Source: Oscheius tipulae (Eukaryota > Nematoda > Chromadorea > Rhabditida > Rhabditidae). From it: a DNA stretch of 64,000 bases. The stretch is from contig JASJZH010000003.1 in the NCBI GenBank assembly GCA_037178975.1, positions 1,178,001-1,242,000 of the forward strand, in the 5' to 3' direction. Below, piece by piece: positions 62,833-64,000 of this stretch (within the stretch, counting starts at the first letter, position 1; each line of letters begins with the position of its first letter). Both the position numbers and the translations under genes were made by a program. The notes beneath the pieces were generated by a model, which ran no database searches, was not told the origin of the DNA, and saw only the letters and a program-made list of their open reading frames with translations.

Positions 62833-63801
62833 ATGGAAGAAGGAGGTCAAGCGCTGTCAGCCGTCATTTCCATCTGCGACAGGGCTATGAAGGAAGCTCG
62901 ACAGATGCTGGACGCCATCCCGAAACATTCTACTCCAGCTCCCTCCACCAGCAGCACCTCATCGGCTCTGAATCTGACCAAGGGACTTGTCTTCTACTCA
63001 GAGGACAAGAAATACAAGCTGGTAGCCTACGAGAGACAGGATAGTCGCTCCTCATTGAGTGTCCAGTCGAGGAAGAAACAGGGAAAGAAGCCGATCTTTG
63101 CTGTTAAGGAGAGAAAAAGACAGGAGGACAAGTCTGATCAGTCGAGGAAGGGACAGGAACAGAAGCCCATGGTGCCGGACAAGGAGAGGAAGAAACAGGA
63201 GGACAGTTCTAGCCAGTCGAGGAAGGAACGCAAGACCATGGTACGTGTCCAGAAGAAGAGTCAACAGAACACAGCACAACCAAAGAAGAGCTACTACATG
63301 GTACCCGCCTGGAACGTACAGGAGGATAGATTTGACCAGCCGAGGAAGGGACATAGACAGAAGACTGTGGTAGCTGTCCATCCACGGAACCCACAGGATG
63401 ACTCTGAGGTCTCTGTCCGAACTCCGGTGTCTGTCAAGGAGAGGAAGAGTCAAGTGGTTCCTGTCCAGCCGAAGAAGATGGCACAGGATCGGAAGGGACA
63501 GAAGGCTACGGTAGCTGACCAGTCGAAGAAGAGTCAAGAGGACAGATCTAGCCAGTGGGGAAAGGAACAGAAGGCCTTAGGATCGGTCAGGGAGAAGACG
63601 AGTCAGGTCAACACTGCCCAGAACTGGAAGGGACAAAAGGCCTGTCTCCAGAGGACCTGCTCGTCTGGAGAGAGGATGATGCGTCACGATGAGGTCTTCG
63701 AGCACAATGACCTGAGCTACAAGCTATTCCTGGAGGCCCATCTTGGCCGCAACGGCAAGCTCAAGCAGATCGTCATCAATGGGAAAAGACTTAACATCTA
63801 G
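62833..63801 (+). CDS. Basic repeat-rich protein, function unknown
   Basis: A single exon of 322 residues. The N-terminus (about 1-75) is mixed: SAVISICDRAMKEARQML, a Ser/Thr/Pro linker, then LTKGLVFYSEDKKYKLVAYE. Residues about 76-275 are strongly basic and disordered, with degenerate repeats of 20-25 residues around QSRKGQEQKPMV..KERKKQED. The C-terminus (HDEVFEHNDLSYKLFLEAHL and KQIVINGKRLNI) looks folded. The single exon, basic repeats and divergent partner are reminiscent of germline or chromatin-associated proteins, but I do not recognise it. Confidence 0.75.
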   Translation: MEEGGQALSAVISICDRAMKEARQMLDAIPKHSTPAPSTSSTSSALNLTKGLVFYSEDKKYKLVAYERQDSRSSLSVQSRKKQGKKPIFAVKERKRQEDKSDQSRKGQEQKPMVPDKERKKQEDSSSQSRKERKTMVRVQKKSQQNTAQPKKSYYMVPAWNVQEDRFDQPRKGHRQKTVVAVHPRNPQDDSEVSVRTPVSVKERKSQVVPVQPKKMAQDRKGQKATVADQSKKSQEDRSSQWGKEQKALGSVREKTSQVNTAQNWKGQKACLQRTCSSGERMMRHDEVFEHNDLSYKLFLEAHLGRNGKLKQIVINGKRLNI

Positions 63802-63910
63802 AGACCAACGTCCAGAAACAATATACTAGAGGAATGAAGTTGTAGCTCGCTGTTGTAAGTGATTTACTATTTTTTGGGGTAGAAAAAAAGAATAAGATGT
63901 TGGGCGGTAT

Positions 63911-64000
63911 AGTCTGTTTCCAACGAATAGCAGCATTGAGGCAATTCTTTAAAGGTTTTTCGAAAACGAAAATTCTGGTCCCGTTACGATTTGTGCGCCG
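63911..64000. mobile_element. Left end of a MITE-like element, cut by the window edge
   Basis: TATAGTCTGTTTCCAAC and AATTCTTTAAAGG match the left end of the element at 22,159-22,630. The rest lies beyond the window. Confidence 0.6.

Overview
The window is nuclear DNA of a nematode, most likely a free-living rhabditid-type species. The evidence is an intact cuticle collagen with a furin-type cleavage site, many 35-60 bp introns ending in TTTCAG or TTTTAG, 3' splice acceptors lying 0-15 nt before start codons on both strands (the mark of spliced-leader trans-splicing), and families expanded in nematodes (TTBK-like and GSK3-like kinases, receptor L-domain proteins, galectins). All assignments rest on motifs read by eye and recalled family patterns; no database search was run. 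Species is not assigned.

The window falls into two compartments. About 1-23,800 is accessory: sparse, small secreted or membrane proteins (thrombospondin-1-like, a two-domain galectin, a type II membrane stalk protein), gene fragments, two mariner remnants, two GIY-YIG nuclease-type genes, and many tracts of the octamer TCTCTGTC or its complement, often inside introns. About 23,900-57,200 is a dense housekeeping block: SART1 (-), NOSIP, SNRNP40, LIPT1, a J-domain membrane protein, an uncharacterised gene (all +), a divergent histone H3 (-), NAA30 (+), ISY1 (-) and the 12.4-kb AQR gene (+), then a TTBK-like kinase (-). From 58,500 the accessory character returns: a damaged L-domain gene, tRNA-Gln, a collagen, an ankyrin/DPY-30-motif gene and a divergently transcribed basic repeat protein.

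Five genes of the housekeeping block act in pre-mRNA splicing: SART1 (tri-snRNP), SNRNP40 (U5), AQR and ISY1 (intron-binding/NTC-associated factors) and NOSIP (spliceosome-associated U-box protein). NOSIP, SNRNP40 and LIPT1 are tightly spaced in one direction with acceptor sites before their starts, as in a nematode operon. AQR carries two nested genes: a same-strand GSK3-like kinase in a 2.5-kb intron and an antisense 70-residue ORF in another.

The most unusual items are the coiled-coil/GIY-YIG gene with 17 in-frame 42-bp repeats, the H3 variant whose tail lacks Ser10 and Lys14, the nested kinase, and a dispersed hairpin repeat whose two arms change together between copies.
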